From positions 1 through 64,000 of the forward strand of contig JAQWOH010000059.1 in the NCBI GenBank assembly GCA_029245955.1: DNA of 64,000 nucleotides, read 5' to 3'. Each line of letters begins with the position of its first letter. The first letter of the stretch is position 1. The notes beneath the pieces were generated by a model, which saw only the letters and a program-made list of their open reading frames with translations, was not told where the DNA came from and did no database searches. Below, piece after piece: positions 1 through 9,243 of the stretch. This stretch comes from Fuerstiella sp. Lineage in GTDB: Bacteria > Planctomycetota > Planctomycetia > Planctomycetales > Planctomycetaceae. The translations under genes and the position numbers were made by a program.

Positions 1-774
1 ATACCGAGCTCCGATTTCCCCGCGGTTCCGCACTTCCTGCTCAAAGTGAGGCAGCTTGGCCAACACGACAGCAGCCTGCAGAGTATCCATACGGCCGTTT
101 GTTCCAACCAGTGTATGATGATGCCGCTTGGTGCCGCCGTGAGTACGAATGGCCCGCAGAGAGGTCGCCAGTTCATCATCGTCGGTGAACAAAGCTCCGC
201 CGTCTCCAAAACAACCAAGGGGTTTTGCGGGAAAGAAGCTGGTGCTGCCAACGGTGGTCAACGAGCAGCTGCGACGTCCATTCTGAGTCGCACCAAAGCT
301 TTGGGCGCCATCTTCCAGGACAGGTACGCCGTGCTTCGCCGCGATTTCGTTCATTCTGGCAAAGTCCGGCAGCTGGCCGAACAGGCAGACGGGAAGAATC
401 GCCTTGGTACGTGGAGTAATCGCCGCCTCAAGCAATTCAACATTCATGTTGAATGAGTCGGCTTCGATGTCGACAAACACGGGAGTCGCACCGACAAGCT
501 TAATCACCTCAGCACTGCTGATCCATGTAAAGGGAACGGTGACCACTTCGTCGCCCGGCCCGATTCCAAGAGCTCGCAGGGCGATCTCAAGACTGGCCGT
601 CCCGCTGGACACGGTTACTGCATGTTTCGTTCCCGCATAATTCGCCAGCTCCGTTTCGAGCTCAGGGATCTCCGGTCCCATAATGAAGCGACCGTGATCG
701 AGCACCGCACGCATTCGTTCATCAATTTCAGCCTGATAGAGCGAATACTGATGCTTCAGGTCAATAAACTGCAT
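1..774 (-). CDS. DegT/DnrJ/EryC1/StrS-family sugar aminotransferase (3' end outside window)
   Basis: PLP-dependent transaminase that would place an amino group on a nucleotide-activated keto-sugar for the polysaccharide made by this cluster. I translated the minus strand from the ATG at 774; it stays open for 258 codons to the window edge, so the C-terminal third is missing. The start MQFIDLKHQY is typical of WbpE/WlbC-type enzymes. Visible family motifs are SSGTASLEIAL (about 56-66), LEDGAQSFGA (Asp155, which contacts the PLP ring nitrogen) and FFPAKPLGCFGDGG with the Schiff-base lysine at 184. It lies downstream of the ABC exporter, separated by about 700 bases. The family is clear; the sugar substrate is unknown. 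Confidence 0.93.
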   Translation of the reverse strand, partial: MQFIDLKHQYSLYQAEIDERMRAVLDHGRFIMGPEIPELETELANYAGTKHAVTVSSGTASLEIALRALGIGPGDEVVTVPFTWISSAEVIKLVGATPVFVDIEADSFNMNVELLEAAITPRTKAILPVCLFGQLPDFARMNEIAAKHGVPVLEDGAQSFGATQNGRRSCSLTTVGSTSFFPAKPLGCFGDGGALFTDDDELATSLRAIRTHGGTKRHHHTLVGTNGRMDTLQAAVVLAKLPHFEQEVRNRGEIGARY

Positions 775-1481
775 TGAAGTCGACCTTCCATGGTCTGTGG
801 CGGGACGCGAGAAAGAAACGCGTCAACAAGCAAAAGCGATTTGAGCCAATTCATCAGAATCAGCGATGAACTGACCACACACCGGGCGTTGGTGGGGAAG
901 AAAATGGAACGATTCGTCATGAATCGTGGTAAGGCATGCTCATTGGGAGTTCGGCCATATAATAAGACGTCACCCCCGGCATCGTTAAATTCCGGCAAAC
1001 GCCCGCGGCTTTCCATGCCTCAACGCACAATTCCTATCTTCCCTTAGCCTGAATACCACATCTCGTAATCGACGATATTCAGCGCGGACCCCGTGCTCCT
1101 GGGTGGCACAAACTCAAGGAAGAACACGCGACACCGCAAGAGGAAAACTCAGGCAAACTCTGCCTGAAACCCACTCGGTTCGGAGGTTATCGCATTTTCG
1201 CAAATTGATGCCAGACCGAAATCTGGCCAAAAACGGCAGGACGCAGCGGGCTGTGCACAGACTTTGCTGGTGTGGCAGAAAGTCGTATCCGCTGACACGT
1301 GCCTCCAGAACAACGGACACAACGTCGGAAGACGCCGGCAGAGGATTGTGGACAAGGCAGAGCACACGTTCGTCGACTGCAATTATCGGTCCCTGCAGTT
1401 GACGGGGGCCTATCGCAACATCCATTCACCGTCACAGAAATCGTTATACCGAAACTCAGATTCCTGAATGCATCACTTGTT
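775..1481. other. 707-base stretch without a recognisable gene
   Basis: It lies between the ABC exporter and the aminotransferase, both leftward. Short overlapping frames are present on both strands (for example 103 codons on the minus strand at 1114-1425), but I recognise no domain or convincing start in them. Because the same cluster contains decayed genes, this may be an eroded gene as well as leader sequence for the aminotransferase. No terminator or promoter was clear to me. Confidence 0.4.
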
Positions 1482-3302
1482 TCAGCCGCTTATGGTGGCG
1501 GGGCAATCCACACGCATGAGATTGCGAAAGTCACCCTCTTTTCGTGTCAATTCACCGATTTCACCCCGCTGAACGACGCGTCCACGATCAAGGACGACCA
1601 CCTGCTGAGCGTTGACAATGGCAGATTGTTGATGAGCGATGATTACAGTTGTCAGCCGGCCGGAAAGCCGTTCCAGTGAAGTCTGAATCGACGTTTGGTT
1701 TGCCGGATCCAGAGCGCTAGTCGCTTCATCGAGCACCAGCAGAGAGGGCTTTCGCAGCAGAGCCCGAGCAAGGGCGATCCGTTGTCGTTCCCCACCGGAA
1801 AGACGTGCGCCGCGTTCCCCCACGACAGTATCCAGGCCGTCGGGCAATGCAGCGATAACTTTGTCGATGGATGCAAGCTTCATAACCTCGCTGATTTCGT
1901 CGTCACTGGCGTCTGTATTGCCCCAGAGAAGATTAGCTTTGATCGTGTCATGCAACAAGAACGTCTCCTGAGGCACGTAGCCGATCGTCTGGCGCCACGC
2001 TGACAACCGGTCGTGAATATCTGTTCCATCGACGGAAACCAGGCCTTCCTCGGGGCTCAGCAGTCCCAGCAATAAATCGGCCAGTGTGCTTTTCCCGGAC
2101 CCAGACTGCCCCACAATGGCCGTGACAGAGCCGGCGGCGAGGGTCAAATTCACATGACGTAAGGCCCAGATGTCAGATTCAGAACAATATCGAAAACCAA
2201 CGTCGATCAGTTCGACGTCCCGTGTCAGGGCAAAGGCCTGACCAGGTGAATCATGTTCCAGTTTTTCGGCGGCCGCGTCACACTTCTGGCGCAGATCAAC
2301 GATATTCGCGTAGGCCGGCAGCGTGTGAGCGAGGTCCTGATAGTCGTTCTGCATCTTCAGAATACGCGGCGTCAGACGGGAATAGATGATGATCAGCAGT
2401 AGCAACTCAGCAGCCGCCATGTTCAGAACCTCGATTGCTACGTACATCACCAAACTGACGGTCACAGCCGTGCCGCAGGAAAAAACGAACAGGGCGGCCC
2501 CTTTGGCAGTTTCGAACTGTATTCGAGTCTGTGACGCCGCGCCTGCGACTTTTGCGAAGTCACAGACGTGACGAGATTCTGCCCCCATACTCTTGGCCTC
2601 CTTGACGCCTGCCAGATGGTCAAGTATGTCTCGATACAAACGTTGCGTCAGTTCGGTCAGTTGCATGCCTGAACCGCGTGCTGCTCGGGCGCGGGGTATG
2701 ACAAACGGTGCCAGCGCAACGCCGCTGAATGCTGCTATCGCTGTCATCCCTGGTGACAAAATAAACGAGAACAGCGTGTAGACAACTGTCAGAGCGACAC
2801 TTGAGACCAATGACAGCAGAGCTTTGAGTCCACTCAGAAGACGCTCCGCTTCGACTGAGAGAGCATGAGCGATATCCTGCTGTCGAATCTGAAGAAACAG
2901 CGGCCAATGAGCCCGACTGAAGGCCTCACATAGTCGATGCTGCTGGATGAGCACAAATCCGCCCTTCAGGCGGGCGTTTACCCCGGCCTGATACCAAAGC
3001 AACAGTGAGTGAAACGCGGAGACCGCCACAAAGATCAGCAGAGCCGAGGACAGCGACGGAGAAACTCCCAGTGCGTCCATAAGATCGCGAAAGATCCGCC
3101 CCACAGAACTGGCTGACGATCCTCCGACTGTCACACCCACGGATTCGAGGATGGGAATCAGCAGCAAAATGCTGAGTCCACTGCAGAACGGAAGCGATAT
3201 CGCCAGTAGGATCGCCGTCACACAGCAACTTCGTTTGCTCCGATACAAGGCGGCGAACAGCCGACCAATGGTTGCCGGGGTCCGTTCTTGTTCCGGCGAC
3301 AT
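1482..3302 (-). CDS. ABC exporter, fused membrane and ATPase domains (MsbA/PglK-like)
   Basis: Homodimeric ABC exporter half-transporter of 606 residues, the usual length. The N-terminal half has hydrophobic segments (first about 27-53) forming the membrane domain. The ATPase domain shows Walker A GQSGSGKST (about 397-405), a Q-loop in YVPQETFLL, signature LSGGERQR (about 499-506), Walker B LLVLDEATSALD (about 518-529) and an H-loop histidine in VIIAHQ. By family it moves a lipid or lipid-linked glycan across the inner membrane. No Wzx-type flippase is visible in the cluster, so I infer that this protein may flip the undecaprenyl-linked repeat unit. The substrate is unproven, and a lipid exporter is the main alternative. 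Confidence 0.9.
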   Translation of the reverse strand: MSPEQERTPATIGRLFAALYRSKRSCCVTAILLAISLPFCSGLSILLLIPILESVGVTVGGSSASSVGRIFRDLMDALGVSPSLSSALLIFVAVSAFHSLLLWYQAGVNARLKGGFVLIQQHRLCEAFSRAHWPLFLQIRQQDIAHALSVEAERLLSGLKALLSLVSSVALTVVYTLFSFILSPGMTAIAAFSGVALAPFVIPRARAARGSGMQLTELTQRLYRDILDHLAGVKEAKSMGAESRHVCDFAKVAGAASQTRIQFETAKGAALFVFSCGTAVTVSLVMYVAIEVLNMAAAELLLLIIIYSRLTPRILKMQNDYQDLAHTLPAYANIVDLRQKCDAAAEKLEHDSPGQAFALTRDVELIDVGFRYCSESDIWALRHVNLTLAAGSVTAIVGQSGSGKSTLADLLLGLLSPEEGLVSVDGTDIHDRLSAWRQTIGYVPQETFLLHDTIKANLLWGNTDASDDEISEVMKLASIDKVIAALPDGLDTVVGERGARLSGGERQRIALARALLRKPSLLVLDEATSALDPANQTSIQTSLERLSGRLTTVIIAHQQSAIVNAQQVVVLDRGRVVQRGEIGELTRKEGDFRNLMRVDCPATISG

Positions 3303-3425
3303 CCCTGAATCAATAATCGCGAATCCTCCTGTTCGTGATGCGCTGAGCCAGCCCCGCTCACACAGCCAACAAGTAAACCTCGACGCCCTTCAGAAACGGC
3401 TGTATTCTCGTGGCACTACACCCGT

Positions 3426-4958
3426 TCAGAAAGTCGCTTTACACACGAACTGCGTCGGGTGCTGCTCCCGCCCCAGCAATTCAAACCTGAAACCAAGCCG
3501 CAGTGCAAGGGTCTCGTAGAACGACGTGTCGCGATGCCGGGAATGCGTCATGGGAATATTGTCTACGTAGATAAAGTCGTTCTCGCGTTCATCGCCAAGA
3601 CAGACAGTAAACAGAAACTGTCCCCCCGGACTCATAACACGCTTCAGCTGAACGAAGCAATGCTGGATCTGGTCAAAGGCCATATGTGTGAAGACCGAGT
3701 GAGCCATCGCGAAATCAAACTTTCTACCAAAGCGACCAAAGTCACAATCACCGCTGGCGAGCAACTCATATCGTTTGTCACATTGAACGACTTCCTTCAT
3801 GTATCGGTCAGCAAGATCCAGATATCCGCGAACAGGGTCGACTCCGCAGTATCGATCGTCGTCCAGATATGGAACCAGCTGCATTCCCAGCCTCATGAAC
3901 CCACACCCGATGTCCAGGAAGTTATGATGCTGTTGCAGTCCGTGACTCTGCAACACCCCAAGCTGCCAGTCGGCGAACACGCGAAACCGCGCCCATAGTC
4001 CCTTATGATAGAACACCTCAGACGGTGGAAATCCACTGTCGATCGCAATGTTCATCAAGGGCTTAATCTCGTCGTCGTAGTAAGTACGCGAACCATCAGC
4101 ATATGGTGTCTCGTCATATGTCGGTCGAACAGTCGGCTTATTCGTAAATTTCAACTGATGACGAGCGCGACGTGCAACGTTTTTGATTGCGGCAGTGAAT
4201 CTTACCGACGGCCTATTGGTGACCGGAATTGACTCCAGGGGCATCATCAAACGAGAAACCCCCCTGCCGGAGGGACCAATGCTGATAGCCTGAACACTAT
4301 GTCGCTGAGCGTACCGAAAAATCAGCAGATCCCCTGCCTGCAACTTCTGTTGTTTGCAGATGTTGACCGGACATCCTCCGCGAAACCTGTCGTCGAGCAG
4401 CAGCCCACCGGAATAGTCCTGGCCGTACGATGACAACATCAACTCAAACTGGATGCGAGAATGATCCAGTGGCCAGTCAATATGCGGTTTCACAGCGCCC
4501 CCGTCGCGAGTCGTTACGATGCGAAATGAACTTACGGAACGACAGTCTGGATCGACACGATTCTTAGGGAAGTGCGCCAGAAAATCCCGATTGACCGGGT
4601 TTCCTTCGATGTCATTCCTCAGGGTCTGCAGCCGCCATGCATTCAGATACGTAAACTGATGGCCGGGTGCGTTCCAGAAATAGTTGAAATGTCTGTCAAT
4701 TTCCGGTGTCAGATGGGAGACGTTCGGGCACCCGTCATACAGCATTTTCTTTTTGATATACCGACGAACGATCCGATTGGTGCGGCGGCACCAGTGGCTG
4801 GCAAGGCTTTTGACCTCTCTCTCGGGAAGAAACTGGCGGATTACATGGTATCCGGGTCCCAGATAAACGTCGTTTCGAACCGCAGACACATCGATCGACG
4901 TTGCCGCGTCATCGTTGATTCGAGCCAAATGGAGGGGCGTTACCTGTTGAGAAAACAT
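3426..4958 (-). CDS. Fusion of a 2OG-Fe(II) oxygenase-like domain and a class I SAM methyltransferase
   Basis: A 510-residue two-domain protein. Residues about 20-245 look like a 2-oxoglutarate/Fe(II) dioxygenase: the HxD pair is in KPHIDWP (about 157-163), the distal iron-binding His is at about 220 in RHSVQAI, and a 2OG-binding Arg is plausible in SRLMMP (about 236). Residues about 300-510 are a Rossmann methyltransferase with motif I FLDIGCGFMRLG (about 339), GVDPVRGYLDLA, and an MSPGGQFLFTV strand. Hydroxylation and methylation of one sugar or lipid substrate would be coupled, which is inference. It starts 5 bases after the deacetylase stop, consistent with one transcript. Confidence 0.78.
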   Translation of the reverse strand: MFSQQVTPLHLARINDDAATSIDVSAVRNDVYLGPGYHVIRQFLPEREVKSLASHWCRRTNRIVRRYIKKKMLYDGCPNVSHLTPEIDRHFNYFWNAPGHQFTYLNAWRLQTLRNDIEGNPVNRDFLAHFPKNRVDPDCRSVSSFRIVTTRDGGAVKPHIDWPLDHSRIQFELMLSSYGQDYSGGLLLDDRFRGGCPVNICKQQKLQAGDLLIFRYAQRHSVQAISIGPSGRGVSRLMMPLESIPVTNRPSVRFTAAIKNVARRARHQLKFTNKPTVRPTYDETPYADGSRTYYDDEIKPLMNIAIDSGFPPSEVFYHKGLWARFRVFADWQLGVLQSHGLQQHHNFLDIGCGFMRLGMQLVPYLDDDRYCGVDPVRGYLDLADRYMKEVVQCDKRYELLASGDCDFGRFGRKFDFAMAHSVFTHMAFDQIQHCFVQLKRVMSPGGQFLFTVCLGDERENDFIYVDNIPMTHSRHRDTSFYETLALRLGFRFELLGREQHPTQFVCKATF

Positions 4959-4963
4959 ATGGA

Positions 4964-5917
4964 TCAGGCTGCGTTAAAGATAGTCGAAAACGAAGCGTCC
5001 GATACGGGCATTCGTTTGATATTGAACGGATCCCAGCGTTGCCACGGATATTGAGTTCCGATCGACATAGCGCTATTGAACCCGAGCTCTCGAACCGTGT
5101 TGCGAACAAACCGATCATGATGACCATAGGGAAACGAAAAGTGAGTGATCGGTTCACCTAAGTGTTCTTCCAGCAGCTGTTTCCCCTTCGCAATGTCAGC
5201 TCGCATCTCTTTGCGGTCGACAGCGTCGAGCACGAGATGGTGGTGTGTATGCCCGCCAATGGTGATCAGGGGCGAGGCAGCGAGTTCCCGCAGCCGTTCC
5301 CAGCAAAGATAGCGTTCCGCGTGATTGGGCAGCCTCTTGCACTGGGAGTTCAATTCCAACATCGCCGCCGATCGACGCTCCGCGGACTCTGGCTTAAGCT
5401 CTCTGTAAATTGATGAATAGCAGTCCACCCGCCCAGACGCATCATCCAGGTGCCAGATCTGCTCTACACCATTCCGCTGGAAACGTACTGTTGCACACTG
5501 ACAAATCAGACTCGCAAGATCGTACTGGAACGGCCTTACTGTCCGGTCCACAAATCCTGTCGCCACGTAGACAGTCGCCGGCACATTAAATTCTTCCAGA
5601 ATCGGTAATACGGTCGTTAGATTGTCGGCGAAACCATCGTCAAACGTCACTGTGACGGTCCGTTCCGGAACGCTTCCCCGTTGCAGTCGTTCAACAAATT
5701 CGGGAACGCTTGTCGGCCGACACAGCGTGGCAATTTCGCCGATTATCGTACGGAACGCTGACTCGGAAACTGCGTCTTGAGGGCGAACAGGTGCCAGTTC
5801 GCCAGACTCCCCCACTGAATGAAACATTAGGCACTGCGGAAATCTGCACGCACCGACAATTGACTTCCACGTCTGACCAATCCGTCGAACAAACATATAC
5901 GTTCTTCCAAACTCCAT
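4964..5917 (-). CDS. Polysaccharide deacetylase (NodB domain, CE4)
   Basis: Carbohydrate esterase family 4 enzyme of 317 residues that would remove N-acetyl groups from a glycan. The metal-binding Asp motif is TFDDGF (about 89-94) and the histidine motif is GGHTHHH (about 219-225); FSFPYGHHD matches the later conserved motif. No signal peptide is evident, so it may act on a cytoplasmic lipid-linked intermediate, as in PelA/IcaB-unlike WbmS-type systems (inference). It is 12 bases from the FkbM gene stop and 5 bases from the following oxygenase fusion, so it is very likely cotranscribed with them. Confidence 0.9.
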   Translation of the reverse strand: MEFGRTYMFVRRIGQTWKSIVGACRFPQCLMFHSVGESGELAPVRPQDAVSESAFRTIIGEIATLCRPTSVPEFVERLQRGSVPERTVTVTFDDGFADNLTTVLPILEEFNVPATVYVATGFVDRTVRPFQYDLASLICQCATVRFQRNGVEQIWHLDDASGRVDCYSSIYRELKPESAERRSAAMLELNSQCKRLPNHAERYLCWERLRELAASPLITIGGHTHHHLVLDAVDRKEMRADIAKGKQLLEEHLGEPITHFSFPYGHHDRFVRNTVRELGFNSAMSIGTQYPWQRWDPFNIKRMPVSDASFSTIFNAA

Positions 5918-5929
5918 TATAGACAGGTT

Positions 5930-6667
5930 TCAGGCAGCCCGTTGCTTCCATGCGAATACGTTCCCACCGTATTTATTCGCCTCCTGCGCTGCAAGAACCG
6001 ACCTATATCCTCGAGCGCGCAGGAACTCCGCAACACGACCATTCGTTGGTTTACCATCATCGTTGTGAAGACACAGTGACCTGACAAATACGGTCGTATC
6101 CGACTGTGCCAGAACCTCTGTCATGCCCTGCAACGCATCAAGTTCACCACCGGAAATAGTCATATGGATATGATCTGCACGGCGGACATCTAGCGTACGG
6201 AGAATGTCGTCAAGCCGAGCTCCCTCTACCGCAACCTCCTGCCCGTATAAACTGTCAGGCAGCTTATCGCTCCACGTTTGAGCCTCCTTGACACGATTAA
6301 AATCGGGCACTGAGCTAACCTGGAGAGTTATGGCCTCATTCTCTCTCCAAAGGGCATTACAGATAATACTGACGTTAGAGTAGCCATGTGTCTCGCAGAC
6401 TGCTTCGAGCTGCGCGGCATTGGCCCGATCTGCTTCGACAATGATGAGTCTGCCACCTGGGCCAACGGTTTTCACCCAACGGTGAAGCGTATGCTCGTGA
6501 CAACAACCACACTGAATGGCGACTCCGCCGCAGCGGCAGAATGCGGAGAGGGGTAGCTGCACATGTTTCAAAACGGCTCCCATCAACACCGATTTGGTTC
6601 GCCCCGGAGGCCAGGCGGCAACGAAATGCTGGACTGCCCTCCGGGCCAGTCTGAAGATGATCGACAC
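5930..6667 (-). CDS. FkbM-family methyltransferase
   Basis: O-methyltransferase-like protein of 245 residues, expected to methylate a sugar hydroxyl. The second strand and acidic residue are visible in GRLIIVEADRANAAQLEAV, and the family's later segments in LDDILRTLDV and IHMTISGGELDALQGM. The glycine-rich SAM motif usually written DxGAnxG is degenerate here (VAIQCGCCHEHT), so cofactor binding is uncertain. It is the first gene of the 6667-3426 group and follows a 630-base gap. The family call is good; activity is less sure. Confidence 0.75.
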   Translation of the reverse strand: MSIIFRLARRAVQHFVAAWPPGRTKSVLMGAVLKHVQLPLSAFCRCGGVAIQCGCCHEHTLHRWVKTVGPGGRLIIVEADRANAAQLEAVCETHGYSNVSIICNALWRENEAITLQVSSVPDFNRVKEAQTWSDKLPDSLYGQEVAVEGARLDDILRTLDVRRADHIHMTISGGELDALQGMTEVLAQSDTTVFVRSLCLHNDDGKPTNGRVAEFLRARGYRSVLAAQEANKYGGNVFAWKQRAA

Positions 6668-7299
6668 ACTTCACTCCTGAGCAAAATCGGGGCTGATTCA
6701 GGACCCAAAACACTTTGTCCCAACGACTTCAGGCTGCATGCTTGCATGTTGAAACAAGAGCCGCAGCCAGTCCGACATCGATTCGTTCACTTACAACACA
6801 TCCCTTACATCAAATACACTCTGGTCGCCTATGACGATGGCAAAACATCACTTAATGCCGTTGATACTTGACGCGTCTGGCAGTGAGATTCGGCGATTCC
6901 TTTCTCATGTGCCATGGACATGTTGAAATTGCAAAAACCCACTCAGTTCCACAGCACAGCGATAGAAATTTCTGCATTCTACGGCCCTTACGTTGGCGAT
7001 CGAATCTGTGGTGTGACGCGTCCTACAACCGTGACTGTGTTCCAACAATCAATAGCGACGCACGGACTGGCCAGAAACGAGCCCGGTTCGTTCAAACGAA
7101 ACAGGCGATCCATCTGATTAAGGAAGCAATTCGGTGAGCGACCAAACGAATACATTCGTATGAATCATACCGTGATTCATTTCCAACCATGAAAACTCTG
7201 ACCTTGAAGACGACGACGATCCCGTGGACGCGTGTGAAAGGCTCCCGCAACACGCAAGAAGAATGTTTGTAATTCCGCGAATTGACTCCGGGCATTGCT
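6668..7299. other. 632-base intergenic stretch inside the polysaccharide cluster
   Basis: It sits between a sulfotransferase and the FkbM gene, both leftward. I found only short frames with no recognisable domain on either strand. It probably carries a promoter for the FkbM-deacetylase-fusion-ABC group, but I could not pick convincing promoter elements. Confidence 0.4.
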
Positions 7300-8280
7300 T
7301 CACGTGGCGTTCCAGATCGAAAGATCACGTGCCAGGTATTCGGAGAGCTGCGCATTGTGCTGGCTAAATAGACGCTCCAAATGCATGCGAACTGCAGGAC
7401 ACGTAACAGGAGGTGAACAAGTTGTTAAGGCCAGCAGGCGATGACGCATTCTTCTCAACGGACCACCGGGCAACCTTCTCACTAATTTGTGGACCGTCTG
7501 AACTCCGCGGCCGGATCGGGGAATTCGCGTGGCATTCAATCTGTACCGGGTCGCGAATCCCTGTGGAGAAATCCCAAGAAACACGGCTATCGATGCCAGC
7601 GTGTCGGCAGGACGTGCATCCAATTCCTCAGCGAGCACAACATGAACCCTGTCCGGACCGAAAACTGACACAAAACGTTTCAGGTTAATGAGATAGGCGC
7701 TGTTGCGAATGTACTGAAAATTCCAGAACTTCTGGCCGATCGAATCGACAGATAGTTGCGTATCAATCAAACCGAATTGCTGAGCGGCGCGCAGACGATC
7801 ATCCTCAGCCAAAACGGCGGAACTCAATTCTGAAGGAAGTCCCAGGACAACGTTATCAAGAGACCGACGCTCCGCAAACCGTTTGGCCATATGCCAGTAC
7901 GCGGAAACAGCCCGCTCAATCGGGTTTCGAAGCAAAACCAAAATTCGAGTCTCCGGACCGAGAACCTGCTGAATTCGCGCCGGCGCGCTGGGATGGGAGA
8001 AGTAGCTCGTCGACGCTTCGCCAACAATACGAACGTCCTCCTTCTGTGCCGTCGGTGCAAGGCAGTCCAGGTAGGACTGTACATCGTATTTCGACCAGTT
8101 CGCGGTAAAGAAATTCGGTTCTTTGGGACTCGACATCACGCATTGAGGGTGTACCGCGAGATAGGCGTGGAGCGAAGAAGTACCGGATTTCTGCACACCA
8201 GGTATGATCAGATTGGGCAATCCCACCGACATTCCTGACGTTGTACAGGTTACACCGCCTGATGGTGAATCTAATGACAT
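7300..8280 (-). CDS. Sulfotransferase (PAPS-dependent), polysaccharide-type
   Basis: Transfers sulfate from PAPS to a hydroxyl or amine, here presumably on the exopolysaccharide. The 326-residue protein has the 5'-phosphosulfate loop IIPGVQKSGTSSLHAYL (about 25-41) and the 3'-phosphate site RILVLLRNPIERAVSAYWH in the middle third, as in NodH and heparan sulfotransferase-like enzymes. A long N-terminal leader of about 22 residues is not hydrophobic. The ATG immediately follows the TGA of the upstream methyltransferase gene, so the two are probably translationally coupled. Confidence 0.88.
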   Translation of the reverse strand: MSLDSPSGGVTCTTSGMSVGLPNLIIPGVQKSGTSSLHAYLAVHPQCVMSSPKEPNFFTANWSKYDVQSYLDCLAPTAQKEDVRIVGEASTSYFSHPSAPARIQQVLGPETRILVLLRNPIERAVSAYWHMAKRFAERRSLDNVVLGLPSELSSAVLAEDDRLRAAQQFGLIDTQLSVDSIGQKFWNFQYIRNSAYLINLKRFVSVFGPDRVHVVLAEELDARPADTLASIAVFLGISPQGFATRYRLNATRIPRSGRGVQTVHKLVRRLPGGPLRRMRHRLLALTTCSPPVTCPAVRMHLERLFSQHNAQLSEYLARDLSIWNAT

Positions 8281-9132
8281 TCAAAGTTTCTTACGGCCAC
8301 TGGGAACACAGCGAATGACCATTTTCTGCCGCCATATTGCAACAGAGCGAAGACAGTGAAACACGGCCTGGGTAATCCAACGCAAAGGTGCACTCTGCCA
8401 ACAGAGGCGCAGCCAGCTTCCCGTCAGACCCATTGTCTCAGGCGCAGGATAGAACCCAACCCGAGAGAAATCAGTGACGTCAAATCCCGATCGATTCAGA
8501 TCAGCCAACAATTCCGCCTTAGTACAGAATTCTTCGGTAAACGACTTTGTCAGGAACTTCCAGAAGCGTTGCGGACGGCGACGCAGGAGTCGAATTGGCG
8601 CCGACAACACATTGTCCACGATGTTCCAGAATCGCAGAACGTGGCGGGAGGGAGTTACAAGTATCAATTCGCCGCATGGGCTCAACACTCTTCGAGCTTC
8701 CTTCAATGCGATTTCACGGTGAGCCGGGTCGATGTGCTCGTAGACATCCAGCATAGTCACGGTGTTGAAGAAACCATCGTCCCACGGCAACTTTTCTGCG
8801 CTGCCACACCGTACGTCTACAGGTCCCGCATCTCTTATCACAAAGTTCTGGGCGGCCTGTTCGACCATCACAGAAGCCGGATCAACCCCGTGAACGGAAC
8901 TAAATCGATCACTCTGCAGATAAAGCATGTCTCCGAAGCCACATCCAATGTCAAGAAAACGCTCACCTTCCGAAACCAACTGCTGCACACGATCGTTGCG
9001 ATCCAACACAAGTCTGGCGTACAGTGACTGCCAGTCATCGTAACGTTCGTACCACCACTTCCCCTGAGCAGCAGCAACTTTCTTTCGATACTCCGGTGGA
9101 CCACTGACCGCCGCTATTGTGCAGGTATTCAT
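8281..9132 (-). CDS. Class I SAM-dependent methyltransferase (type 11)
   Basis: Small-molecule or sugar methyltransferase of about 283 residues. Motif I is FLDIGCGFGDMLYL, followed by VHGVDPASVMVEQA, LDVYEHIDPAHREIAL and RRVLSPCGELILVTPS. I place the start at the ATG at 9132 because a purine-rich GAAGGTAGAGAG lies just upstream; the frame stays open to 9201. The C-terminal extension of about 100 residues resembles that of methyltransferases in surface-polysaccharide clusters. The gene is directly joined to the downstream sulfotransferase. Confidence 0.85.
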   Translation of the reverse strand: MNTCTIAAVSGPPEYRKKVAAAQGKWWYERYDDWQSLYARLVLDRNDRVQQLVSEGERFLDIGCGFGDMLYLQSDRFSSVHGVDPASVMVEQAAQNFVIRDAGPVDVRCGSAEKLPWDDGFFNTVTMLDVYEHIDPAHREIALKEARRVLSPCGELILVTPSRHVLRFWNIVDNVLSAPIRLLRRRPQRFWKFLTKSFTEEFCTKAELLADLNRSGFDVTDFSRVGFYPAPETMGLTGSWLRLCWQSAPLRWITQAVFHCLRSVAIWRQKMVIRCVPSGRKKL

Positions 9133-9243
9133 CTCTCTACCTTCGGATAGATTAGCCTGGCTTCGGAAATCACGCCGACGAAGCAAGGGGATTGACGACA
9201 TCGCGAAGCTGGCGGCATACCCCCGAAGTCCTGTCGACAGAGG

